A stretch of 35,460 bases of DNA. Origin: JABDII01 sp041576235. Lineage in GTDB: Bacteria; Gemmatimonadota; Gemmatimonadetes; Gemmatimonadales; GWC2-71-9. Positions within the stretch are counted from its first letter, which is position 1; each line of letters starts with the position of its first letter. The stretch is from contig JBFGLJ010000006.1 in the NCBI GenBank assembly GCA_041576235.1, forward strand, positions 1-35,460, read 5' to 3'. Positions 24,755 to 32,655 of the stretch are shown here, in pieces. Both the position numbers and the translations under genes were made by a program. Below the pieces are notes generated by a model. The model was given only the letters and a program-made list of their open reading frames with translations, was not told the DNA's origin and made no database searches.

Positions 24755-26245
24755 CTAGTAGCGATAGTGCTCGGGCTTGTAGGGCCCATCGCCGGGCACG
24801 CCGATGTACTCGGCCTGTTGCCGGGTCAGTCGGGTCAACCTCACCCCCAGCTTCTCCAGATGCAGCCGGGCTACCCGCTCGTCCAGGTGCTTGGGCAGGG
24901 TGTAGACCTTGCGCTCGTACTCGGCGTGCCTGGTGTGCAGTTCGATCTGGGCCATGACTTGATTGGTGAAACTGGCGGACATCACGAAACTCGGGTGCCC
25001 CGTGGCGCAGCCGAGGTTGAGCAGGCGCCCGTCCGCCAGGATCATGACGCTGTGGCCATCAGGGAACACCCACTCATCGTACTGGGGCTTGATGGTGATC
25101 CGCTCGATCCCAGACACCTTCTTGAGGCCGGCCATATCGATCTCGTTATCGAAGTGGCCGATATTCCCCACAATCGCCTGGTGCTTCATGCGTGCCATGT
25201 GCTCGACGGTAATGATGTCGCGATTGCCCGTCGCCGTGATGAAAATGTCGGCCGTGTCGACCACGTCCTCGAGGGTCGTGACCTGATACCCTTCCATGGC
25301 GGCCTGCAATGCACAAATGGGATCGATCTCGGTGACGATGACCCGCGCTCCCTGACCGCGAAGCGCCTGCGCGCACCCCTTGCCGACGTCGCCGTAGCCG
25401 CAGACCACGACGACCTTGCCGGCCAGCATCACGTCCGACGCCCGCAAGATGCCGTCCGTCAGCGAGTGGCGGCAGCCGTAGAGGTTGTCGAATTTGCTCT
25501 TGGTCACCGCGTCGTTGACGTTGATGGCCGGAAAGAGCAGGGTGCCCTTTTCCATCATCTGATAGAGCCGGTGCACCCCGGTGGTCGTCTCCTCCGACAC
25601 CCCGTGGATGCCCTCCGCCACGGTGCTCCACCGCTGGGGATCGCGCGCAAACTGCTTGCGGAGCAACGCCAGGATGACCCCATACTCTTCTGAGTCAGTC
25701 TCTGGAGAGAACACCGGGACCTTGCCGATCTTCTCGAACTCGACCCCCTTGTGGACCAGGAGCGTGGCGTCGCCGCCGTCGTCCAGCAACAGCGTCGGAC
25801 CGGAGCCATCCGGCCACATGAGCGCTTGCTCGGTGCACCACCAGTACTCGTCCAGGGTCTCGCCCTTCCATGCGAAGACCGGAATCCCCCGCGGGTCGGC
25901 CGGCGTCCCATCCCGGCCAACCACCACGGCCGCGGCCGCGTGGTCCTGCGTCGAGAAGATATTGCACGACACCCAACGAACATCGGCGCCGAGGTCCGCG
26001 AGGGTCTCGATCAAGACCGCGGTCTGGATCGTCATGTGGAGCGAGCCCATGATCTTGGCCCCGGCAAGCGGCTGCTTCCCCGCGTACTCCGCGCGCAGCG
26101 CCATCAAGCCCGGCATCTCATGCTCCGCCAGCCGAATTTCCTTGCGGCCGAACTCGGCCAGCGCGATGTCGGCAATCTTGTACGGCTCGCGCCCGGCTTC
26201 CCGTGCCGCCGTAAATGGATGGCTCGTCGATACGGTTGTTCCCAC
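24755..26245 (-). CDS. ahcY: Adenosylhomocysteinase (S-adenosylhomocysteine hydrolase)
   Basis: Hydrolyses S-adenosylhomocysteine to adenosine and homocysteine, removing the product inhibitor of methyltransferases. The 496-residue protein is a full-length NAD-dependent AhcY: GSLHMTIQTAVLIETL, CNIFSTQDHAAAA, the NAD-binding GYGDVGKG, and the C-terminal DGPYKPEHYRY. The GTG at 26245 was chosen because GGGGAGGAG lies 8 nt upstream; the frame is open further but that part is not homologous and overlaps the regulator. It lies 38 nt after the ArsR-methyltransferase gene and should be controlled by it. Homocysteine released here could feed the cystathionine beta-synthase about 17 kb away. Confidence 0.96.
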   Translation of the reverse strand: MGTTVSTSHPFTAAREAGREPYKIADIALAEFGRKEIRLAEHEMPGLMALRAEYAGKQPLAGAKIMGSLHMTIQTAVLIETLADLGADVRWVSCNIFSTQDHAAAAVVVGRDGTPADPRGIPVFAWKGETLDEYWWCTEQALMWPDGSGPTLLLDDGGDATLLVHKGVEFEKIGKVPVFSPETDSEEYGVILALLRKQFARDPQRWSTVAEGIHGVSEETTTGVHRLYQMMEKGTLLFPAINVNDAVTKSKFDNLYGCRHSLTDGILRASDVMLAGKVVVVCGYGDVGKGCAQALRGQGARVIVTEIDPICALQAAMEGYQVTTLEDVVDTADIFITATGNRDIITVEHMARMKHQAIVGNIGHFDNEIDMAGLKKVSGIERITIKPQYDEWVFPDGHSVMILADGRLLNLGCATGHPSFVMSASFTNQVMAQIELHTRHAEYERKVYTLPKHLDERVARLHLEKLGVRLTRLTRQQAEYIGVPGDGPYKPEHYRY

Positions 26246-26283
26246 GGTGATCACTCCTCCCCAATAGCGTCTCGTGTCATCGT

Positions 26284-27246
26284 TTACGCGCACACCCCGC
26301 CCGCCGGTTGCCCGATGCGCGCCGCCGCTCCAAAGAGGGTTGGCCCGCTGGCCCCAAGGTCCGGCGGGAGCCTCCGGTAGCGGATGGCGCCGAACCCGGC
26401 CTGGGTGAGCCACCGCTCCATTTGCTCCTCAGAAAACCCCTGCCACACATGCCCCATCTCTCGGCGGTACTCTACCCGCTCATGCGGCATCATGTCCACG
26501 ATCAAGATCCGGCCACTGGGGCGCAGGACCCGGCGCGCCTCGGTGAGCGCATTGATGGGTTCGGCCGTGTAATGAAGCACCAGCGACAGAATCGCAACGT
26601 CGAGCGTTCCGTCGGGAAGCGGTAAGGCTTCGAGTTCTCCCTGCCGAACCTCCACGTTTTCCCACCGGTCCAACCGCGCCCTCGCCGCCTCGAGCATGGC
26701 GGGAGAGTCATCGACGGCGAGAATGCGGCCGACGAACGGAGCCAAGGTCTCGGCCAGCTGGCCCGTACCGCAGCCGAGATCGCCCACGGCCCACTCCGTG
26801 TCGAAGAGCGCCGGCAGCGCCGACAACTCCGGGCGCGATCCAAAGAGCTCGACCCTGAGCCCATCCCATCGATCGGCGGCAGAGGCGAAAAACTCCTGGG
26901 ACGCCGCCCGCCGCGCCTTCAGCACGCTTTCGACCCGTTCCAGGTCGTGTGCGGCGGTTCGGGTGCCGGCGAATTCTCCCCTCACCAGCTGCCACAGTTC
27001 CCGGGCCGCCGGCTCCAGCCGGTCGGTCACCATGCTGTAGCGGTGGCTGGCGCCGTCCGCTCGGGAGGTGACCCACCCCTCGCCGGCCAAGATCTTGAGG
27101 TGCCGGCTCACGGTGGACTGCGGGAGCTGGAGCGCCGCCTGCAGCTCAGAGACCGTCATCTCATGACGCTCGAGCACCAGGAGCAATCGGCTCCGGGTGC
27201 GGTCGGCCAACACATCCATCCGGCTGAAGATCGCGGGCTGCGCCAT
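26284..27246 (-). CDS. ArsR-family regulator fused to a SAM-dependent methyltransferase
   Basis: A 320-residue fusion. Residues about 5-85 are an ArsR winged helix with recognition helix LPQSTVSRHLKILAGEGWV. Residues about 135-270 are a class I methyltransferase: VGDLGCGTGQLAETL (SAM motif I), ILAVDDSPAML, LPLPDGTLDVAILSLVLHY and LRPSGRILIVDMMPHERVEY. This layout occurs next to ahcY and other SAM-cycle genes; ArsR-type SahR regulators of Proteobacteria are a known functional parallel. The methyltransferase domain may sense SAM/SAH rather than catalyse, which is an inference. Start ATG 27246; AGGA lies 6 nt upstream inside the operator. Likely represses its own promoter and ahcY. Confidence 0.9.
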   Translation of the reverse strand: MAQPAIFSRMDVLADRTRSRLLLVLERHEMTVSELQAALQLPQSTVSRHLKILAGEGWVTSRADGASHRYSMVTDRLEPAARELWQLVRGEFAGTRTAAHDLERVESVLKARRAASQEFFASAADRWDGLRVELFGSRPELSALPALFDTEWAVGDLGCGTGQLAETLAPFVGRILAVDDSPAMLEAARARLDRWENVEVRQGELEALPLPDGTLDVAILSLVLHYTAEPINALTEARRVLRPSGRILIVDMMPHERVEYRREMGHVWQGFSEEQMERWLTQAGFGAIRYRRLPPDLGASGPTLFGAAARIGQPAGGVCA

Positions 27247-27247
27247 A

Positions 27248-27279
27248 TGTTATCCTATCATCCGGATAATAGGATAACA
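27248..27279. promoter_or_regulatory. 32-bp palindromic operator of the ArsR-methyltransferase gene
   Basis: TGTTATCCTAT (27248-27258) is the exact reverse complement of ATAGGATAACA (27269-27279), and the centre contains palindromic ATCCGGAT (27260-27267). Over 16 base pairs only one (27259/27268) mismatches. It starts one base upstream of the ATG and covers the -10 box, the expected transcription start and the ribosome site, an ideal autorepressor position. Confidence 0.85.
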
Positions 27280-27299
27280 TTGACCGACCGTGACGTCAA
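27271..27299 (-). promoter_or_regulatory. Promoter of the arsR-methyltransferase-ahcY operon
   Basis: On the minus strand TTGACG (27299-27294, 5/6) and TATCCT (27276-27271, 4/6) are 17 bp apart. The -10 box lies inside the distal arm of the palindrome, so bound regulator would block RNA polymerase. Confidence 0.7.
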
Positions 27300-27585
27300 G
27301 CCCCTTGGCGCAAGCCCAACTCCCGGGGTAGCTTGACCTCGTACCCCTGCCCTCCCCCGGCCCATCCCTGCCTTCCCCCGAGCCCCCGGTGCAGCCTCCC
27401 GGGCCGGATCTCGCCGAGCGGCCCCGAGGTGTTGCCGCGTCGCGACGCGCGCGAGAGCCTGAGGAGCGGCCCTTCTTCCCGGACAACGCCGTTGGGGGGA
27501 TCGGGCAGAGCGGTGGGTGGTGGCCTCATTCTTGATTGCCGGAGCGGGAGGTCCCTATTCTGAAGGAGGGTAGCTTGCCTCGATC
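27300..27585. other. Noncoding GC-rich spacer
   Basis: With the operator and promoter this makes a 339-bp gap between divergent genes. A C-rich run (roughly 27340-27400) and no convincing ORF. A possible plus-strand promoter, TTGATT at 27532-27537 and TATTCT at 27556-27561 (18-bp spacing), precedes AAGGAGG at 27563-27569, but that would put the start point inside the ribosome site, so it is weak. Confidence 0.35.
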
Positions 27586-30246
27586 GTGCCACACGTGAGC
27601 CCACCATCCCCCGGTTCCCCGACGACGCGGCGGGCCTTCGTCCACATCGACCTCGACGGCCTGAGCGCCATCTGCCGCGGTCATGGGCGGCAGTACCTGG
27701 GCGAGGAGGACCGGTTCTTCGCCACGGCGATGGAGAACGCGCTTGAGTTCCTGGACCGCGAGTCGGTTCGAGCGACGCTCTTCGTGATTGCCGAGGATCT
27801 GGACGATCCCGACAAGCGGGGGTGGATCGACAGCGCCGTGAGGGCTGGGCATCGAATCGGGTGTCACGGACTCCATCACCGGTATCTTGACGGTTGCTCC
27901 GACCAGGAGCAGGAGGAGGAGATCGCAGGCGCCAAGGCCGTAATTGAGGATCGGCTCGGCGTCTCTTGCGAAGGTTTTCGAGCCCCGGGATACTCGATCG
28001 ACTATCGAGCGCTTTGCCGGTTGCGGGATGCCGGGTATCGGTACGACAGCTCCATGTACCCCACGTTTGCCTTCCGGGAACGGACAGGCATCCAGCGGAT
28101 CTTTCCGGAGCCGTTCGCGCTCTGGCCTGAGGACGGATTCTTCGAGGTGCCGTTACCGGCGAGCTATCCTGGCCTGCCCGCGTTTCATCCCTGCATATCC
28201 ATGTACCTCGGTCATTGGTACTTCCGGCGAGCCTTCTGGCGGTTCGCGAGGCGCCACAACTACTACACGCTGCTGCTCCACCTCACGGACTTCGCGGCGC
28301 CGCAGCCGCTCCACATGGGGGCCAAGCTCGACTTCTACACCAACAACCGGATGTCGGCGACCCGAAAGCTTCGGTTCCTGCGCCGGACGTTTGGACTGGT
28401 TCGGCGTGAGTACGAGTTCACGTCGACCGAGACCTTCCTCGACGGTTGGCCCGATGTCGCCCCGGATCTCAACCCCCGGGTGATTCTGGGCATCAGCACG
28501 ACTCATGAAACGGGAGCGTGTGTAGTCCGGGACGGAGTGGTGCTTTCGGCCGTCAACGAGGAACGTCTGAGCCGAAAGAAGCTCGATGCCGCCTACCCAC
28601 CCGTGTCATCCATTCGTGAAGCCATTCGGGTTGCCGCGGTGGATCCGTCAGACATCGCCGCGGTGGCGATTGCGGGTCTCCGGCGCGATGAGCTGTTGCC
28701 CCAGCTCTGGAAGAGCATTCGAGACGACGTTCGGGATTATCACAGCTTGAACGATTATGTTCCGCACCTCTGTCGGCTCGCATACCGCATGTTCTATCTG
28801 TGGCGCGCGTGGCGCTATGAAAGCGTGCGGTCGTTCTTGGTGGCGGAATACGGAATCAACCCGAAGGTGTTCTTTGTCGAACACCACGAGGCACATGCGT
28901 CATCCGTGTATCGGACCGGGTCGGCCTCGCGGGCACTGGTGGTGACGGCGGACGGCGTCGGCGACGAGGTATCGATCACCTTCTCGGAGGCAGCGGGGTC
29001 GCTGATTCGACGGCTGACGGCGTCTTACTACCCCCATTCCCTGGGCCAGTTCTACACGGCGTGTACGCAAGTGCTTGGATTCAAGGGTGGCCGACACGAG
29101 GGCAAGATCACGGGGCTCAGCGGGTACGGTCGGGTGACCCCGGAGCTGCTCGAACGGGTCCAGGGCACCCTGATGAACGGGGGCCGGACCGAATTCAAGC
29201 TCCACAAGAAGTACTACGCCGAAGGGTTCATCCGCCCTTCCCTCCGCCAGCTGAGCGGATTGATCACCGGCCGCTCGAGCCTCACCGACGTCGAGTACCG
29301 GAACTACAAACCTCCGCTGAAACGGCTGCTCCAGGGTTACCCCCGGGAGGATGTCGCGGCGGTCTTTCAAGAGTTGCTCGAGCGAGAGATGCAGCGGCTC
29401 GTGGATGAACACTGGCGGGGCGAGCATGAACACCTTGCCTTGGCCGGTGGGATCTTTGCCAACGTGAAGCTCAACATGGCGATGTCCCAGGGGATCAAGC
29501 CGCAATCGATTTACATTTTTCCGAATATGGGAGATGGAGGACTCGGGGTGGGAGCGGCCCTGTCAGTGACCGGCACGCTCCCGCGCCTGCTCCCGAACGT
29601 TTATCTGGGCACGGTGGCCGCCGCGCCGGACATTCTCGCCGTGCTGCAGGCGGAACCCCATCTGACATGGGAAACGCCCCCCGACCTCGCCACCGCGGTG
29701 GCGGAGTTGCTGGCTGCTGGGATGATCGTGGGCCGGGCGTCAGGGGCGATGGAATACGGCCCCCGGGCCTTGGGTAACCGGTCGATTCTATATCACTGCG
29801 CCGATCCCTCGGTCAATGACTGGCTGAACCGACAGCTTGGCCGCACGGAATTCATGCCCTTTGCCCCAATGTGTCTCTGGGAAGATGCCGAGGAGTATTT
29901 TGTTATTCGACCTGGAGAAAAACGGGCGTGCGAGTTCATGACGTTGGTCGTGCGGTGCACGGAGCGGATGCAGCAGGAATGTCCGGCTGCCGTCCACGTC
30001 GATGGCACGGCGCGTCCGCAACTCATTCGCGAGGACATCAACCCCGAGATGTACCGTATTCTCTTGGAATATCGGGAGCGGACCGGGATCTCGTGTGTCA
30101 TCAACACGAGCTTCAACATGCACGAGGAGCCGATCGTGCGAACCCCGTCCGATGCAGTACGGGCCTTCAAGCGGAGCCACTTGGACCATCTCGTCATGGG
30201 ACCGTACCTCGTGTCCGCGACCGATGAGGGAGGAGACTCGGAGTGA
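27586..30246 (+). CDS. Fusion of polysaccharide deacetylase and NodU/CmcH carbamoyltransferase
   Basis: An 886-residue, single-frame protein with two enzymes. Residues 18-290 are a NodB-type deacetylase: HIDLDG (D22, D24) for the Asp motif, CHGLHH (H94, H98) for the HxxxH metal site, GFRAPGYS (R132, P134) and LHLTDF (H232). Residues about 297-880 are an O-carbamoyltransferase of the NodU/CmcH/TobZ class: AVNEERLSRKK, the metal motif HHEAHAS (433-439), ADGVGDEVS, LALAGGIFANVKLN, EYGPRALGNRSIL and NTSFNMHEEPI. These would remove an acetyl group and transfer a carbamoyl from carbamoyl phosphate. NodB and NodU are separate Nod-factor enzymes; one polypeptide suggests coupled tailoring of a glycan or secondary metabolite. 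No signal peptide, so both domains should be cytosolic. Start GTG 27586, with GTG 27595 also possible. Confidence 0.88.
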   Translation: MPHVSPPSPGSPTTRRAFVHIDLDGLSAICRGHGRQYLGEEDRFFATAMENALEFLDRESVRATLFVIAEDLDDPDKRGWIDSAVRAGHRIGCHGLHHRYLDGCSDQEQEEEIAGAKAVIEDRLGVSCEGFRAPGYSIDYRALCRLRDAGYRYDSSMYPTFAFRERTGIQRIFPEPFALWPEDGFFEVPLPASYPGLPAFHPCISMYLGHWYFRRAFWRFARRHNYYTLLLHLTDFAAPQPLHMGAKLDFYTNNRMSATRKLRFLRRTFGLVRREYEFTSTETFLDGWPDVAPDLNPRVILGISTTHETGACVVRDGVVLSAVNEERLSRKKLDAAYPPVSSIREAIRVAAVDPSDIAAVAIAGLRRDELLPQLWKSIRDDVRDYHSLNDYVPHLCRLAYRMFYLWRAWRYESVRSFLVAEYGINPKVFFVEHHEAHASSVYRTGSASRALVVTADGVGDEVSITFSEAAGSLIRRLTASYYPHSLGQFYTACTQVLGFKGGRHEGKITGLSGYGRVTPELLERVQGTLMNGGRTEFKLHKKYYAEGFIRPSLRQLSGLITGRSSLTDVEYRNYKPPLKRLLQGYPREDVAAVFQELLEREMQRLVDEHWRGEHEHLALAGGIFANVKLNMAMSQGIKPQSIYIFPNMGDGGLGVGAALSVTGTLPRLLPNVYLGTVAAAPDILAVLQAEPHLTWETPPDLATAVAELLAAGMIVGRASGAMEYGPRALGNRSILYHCADPSVNDWLNRQLGRTEFMPFAPMCLWEDAEEYFVIRPGEKRACEFMTLVVRCTERMQQECPAAVHVDGTARPQLIREDINPEMYRILLEYRERTGISCVINTSFNMHEEPIVRTPSDAVRAFKRSHLDHLVMGPYLVSATDEGGDSE

Positions 30247-30356
30247 CCGCCTCCGAGCGGCCGCGTCGATGACGCGAGCCCACGCGAGGGGTTCCTGCCT
30301 TCTCGCGCGGTCGGTGGAGAGTGGCCCGGGTGGAGGAGGGAAGGCGGGGTGGCGCG

Positions 30357-30447
30357 CTCGGCGGACTGGCGGAGCTGGTGGGGCAGCTCAGAGTGCGTCA
30401 TCGCATGACGCTCGAGCACCAGGAGCAGCCGGCTCCGGGCTCCGACC
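30357..30447 (-). pseudogene. Decayed fragment of an ArsR helix-turn-helix gene
   Basis: Reverse-frame residues RSRLLLVLERHAMTHSELPH match RSRLLLVLERHEMTVSELQA of the ArsR-methyltransferase at 27246-26284. The DNA is alike too, with 24 identical consecutive bases (27162-27185 versus 30404-30427). Beyond about 90 bp similarity is lost and no methyltransferase follows, so this is a remnant between the fusion gene and the oxidase. Confidence 0.65.
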
Positions 30448-30478
30448 GCCCGGCGCGGCCTCGGGGAGCGTCCTCGCG

Positions 30479-32623
30479 GTGGCCCTCGCCATCCTCCTCC
30501 CCGTGGTCTCGTGGACCCTGCCTCAGGCCCGGGCGCCCCGACCGCCACCTCCCCGCGTGACCCCCTGCCCCGATGACGCGGCGCCCGAGACGAGCCTGTA
30601 TTGCATGGAATTGGTACCGACCCCCGACCTCATCGGGGCGACCGGGGTGGTCGAACTCCACTTGCCCGCCTCGCCCTTCGGGCTCTCGGTGGGGCCTGAT
30701 GGGCACCACCATTTCGACCTGGTGCTCGATCTCGAGGGCCTGCCCGCGCCGGAAACGCTGGGTCCCTATACGGTGTTCGTCGCCTGGGTGACGACGCCCG
30801 AGCTCGATCCCTTCCAGAAGCTCGGCGTCGTGAGCAACGGTCGCTGGCCGGTCGGCCGGGTCGCGTTCTCGAAGTTCCTCATCATGATCACCGCCGAGCC
30901 CTCACCCACGATCGAGACGCGGAGCAAGGCGGGGCGGCTGGTCATGCGCGGGACCTCCCCGAGCGGCCGGATGCTTCCCCACGACCAAAGCCTCGGCGTC
31001 CGTGCCTCCCACGGCGAGAGCCATGAGCCCCGCCCCGGGAATCCATGGCCCACGCCTCCCATGCATCCTGGGGTTCCGGTCATGATCCCGGGCCTTTCGG
31101 CCCTTCGGCCCGCCGCCGAGCCGTTCCTCCCCGGTGCCGGGGTGGATCCGGCTTCCCTGCCGCTGGCCGAGCCTCGTCGCGCTGTCCCCCTTCAGGACGG
31201 GGACACCTTGGTCTTGAGGGCAGGATTGGTGCGCCGGACCATCCGGGGCAAGACGCTTGTGATGTACGGCTTCAATGCCCAATACCCCGGTCCCCTGATC
31301 GTGGTGCGGCAGGGCGCGACCGTGGTGGTCGACTTCGAGAACGGCTTGGATCAACCATCATCGGTGCACTGGCACGGGATCCGGCTGGACAACGCTTCGG
31401 ATGGCGTCCCTGGCGTGACCCAGGACGCGGTGCCGCCCGGCGGGCGGTTCCGCTACCGAGTCACCTTCCCGGATGCCGGGATCTATTGGTATCACCCACA
31501 CGTGCGCGAGGACGTTCAGCAGGACCTGGGACTCTATGGCAACATGATGGTTCGCCCGTCCACGAGCGGATGGTTGTCGCCGGTCAACCGGGAGGAGTTC
31601 CTGATCCTGGATGATCTCTTGGTGGATGACACCGGGAGCCTCATCCCGTTCGGCCGCGAAACCGCCACCCATGCGCTGATGGGCCGGTTCGGGAATGTCC
31701 ACCTGGTGAACGGCGAGCCCGCCTACGACTTGGCCGTGGCGCCGGGTGAGGTGGTCAGGTTCTATCTCACCAATGTGTCGAACACCCGTACCTACCACCT
31801 GACCGTGCCCGGCGCCCGCCTCAAACTGGTCGGTTCGGACGTCGGCAAGTACGAGCAGGAAAGGTGGGTGGATGGCGTCGTGCTGGCTCCGGCCGAGCGC
31901 TACATCCTCGATGCCCGCTTCGGCGCGCCCGGTCGCGTCGCACTGGTCAATCGTGTCCAGGCCATCGACCACCCCGCCGGCGGTTTCTTTGCGGAGGCCG
32001 ACACGTTGGGTTTCATCAGCGTGGAGGGCGCCCCGGCGCGTCCTGACCTCGCCGGGAGCTTCGAACGACTGGCGCGCCACCACGACGTAGTGCGGGACAT
32101 CGACCGCTATCGGGGGCTCTTCGAGCGGCCACCGGACCGTGAGCTGATTCTCACGCTCGAGGTCGACGGCCTCCCCTTCGCCCTCGAGCAGGTCATGCGT
32201 CTCGACACGGCGTATGCGAATCCCGTCGAATGGAGCGGCACCATGCCCGCGATGGATCTCCTGAGCACCGGTCGTGAGGTAACGTGGATCCTCCGCGACC
32301 CAGCCACGGGACGGGAGAACATGGACATCGATTGGCGCTTTGCGGTGGGTGATGTGGTCAAGATTCGGTTGGTCAACGATCATCATGTCTTGCACCCCAT
32401 GCAGCATCCGATCCATCTTCACGGACAGCGCTTCCTGATTCTGGCCCGCAACGGCGTCGCCGCAGCCAACCTGGTGTGGAAGGACACCGTGCTGTTGCCG
32501 GCGGGAACGACGACGGACATTCTCTTGGAAGTCTCGAACCCGGGACGCTGGATGCTGCATTGCCATATCGCGGAACACCTGGAGACCGGCATGCACATGG
32601 TCTTCACGGTAACAGGCTCATGA
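30479..32623 (+). CDS. Multicopper oxidase with extended N-terminal region
   Basis: A 714-residue exported oxidase. It carries all copper-site motifs: HWHG (297-300), HPH (339-341), HPIHLHG (H643, H646, H648) and HCHIAEHLETGM (694-705), giving type 1 Cu from C695 plus His/Met. The cupredoxin domains span about 235-714. Residues about 40-165 form an extra beta-rich region (ELVPTPDLIGATG, PYTVFVAWVTTPELDPFQKL) that recalls an anti-sigma-factor C-terminal domain, followed by a Pro/His linker. The start was taken as GTG 30479 with GGGGAG 10 nt upstream and a hydrophobic signal, though an in-frame ATG at 30269 is possible. It probably oxidises phenolics or metals in the periplasm. It overlaps the next gene's upstream ATG as ATGA. 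Confidence 0.85.
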   Translation: MALAILLPVVSWTLPQARAPRPPPPRVTPCPDDAAPETSLYCMELVPTPDLIGATGVVELHLPASPFGLSVGPDGHHHFDLVLDLEGLPAPETLGPYTVFVAWVTTPELDPFQKLGVVSNGRWPVGRVAFSKFLIMITAEPSPTIETRSKAGRLVMRGTSPSGRMLPHDQSLGVRASHGESHEPRPGNPWPTPPMHPGVPVMIPGLSALRPAAEPFLPGAGVDPASLPLAEPRRAVPLQDGDTLVLRAGLVRRTIRGKTLVMYGFNAQYPGPLIVVRQGATVVVDFENGLDQPSSVHWHGIRLDNASDGVPGVTQDAVPPGGRFRYRVTFPDAGIYWYHPHVREDVQQDLGLYGNMMVRPSTSGWLSPVNREEFLILDDLLVDDTGSLIPFGRETATHALMGRFGNVHLVNGEPAYDLAVAPGEVVRFYLTNVSNTRTYHLTVPGARLKLVGSDVGKYEQERWVDGVVLAPAERYILDARFGAPGRVALVNRVQAIDHPAGGFFAEADTLGFISVEGAPARPDLAGSFERLARHHDVVRDIDRYRGLFERPPDRELILTLEVDGLPFALEQVMRLDTAYANPVEWSGTMPAMDLLSTGREVTWILRDPATGRENMDIDWRFAVGDVVKIRLVNDHHVLHPMQHPIHLHGQRFLILARNGVAAANLVWKDTVLLPAGTTTDILLEVSNPGRWMLHCHIAEHLETGMHMVFTVTGS

Positions 32624-32655
32624 ACAACGCGGTGCGATGGAGACGGAGGGAGACC

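Noticed and set aside
29793..30548. 251-codon minus-strand ORF opposite the end of the fusion gene
   Set aside because: Only its 29-residue ArsR-like segment is meaningful; the rest is antisense to the carbamoyltransferase. Recorded as a pseudogene fragment instead.
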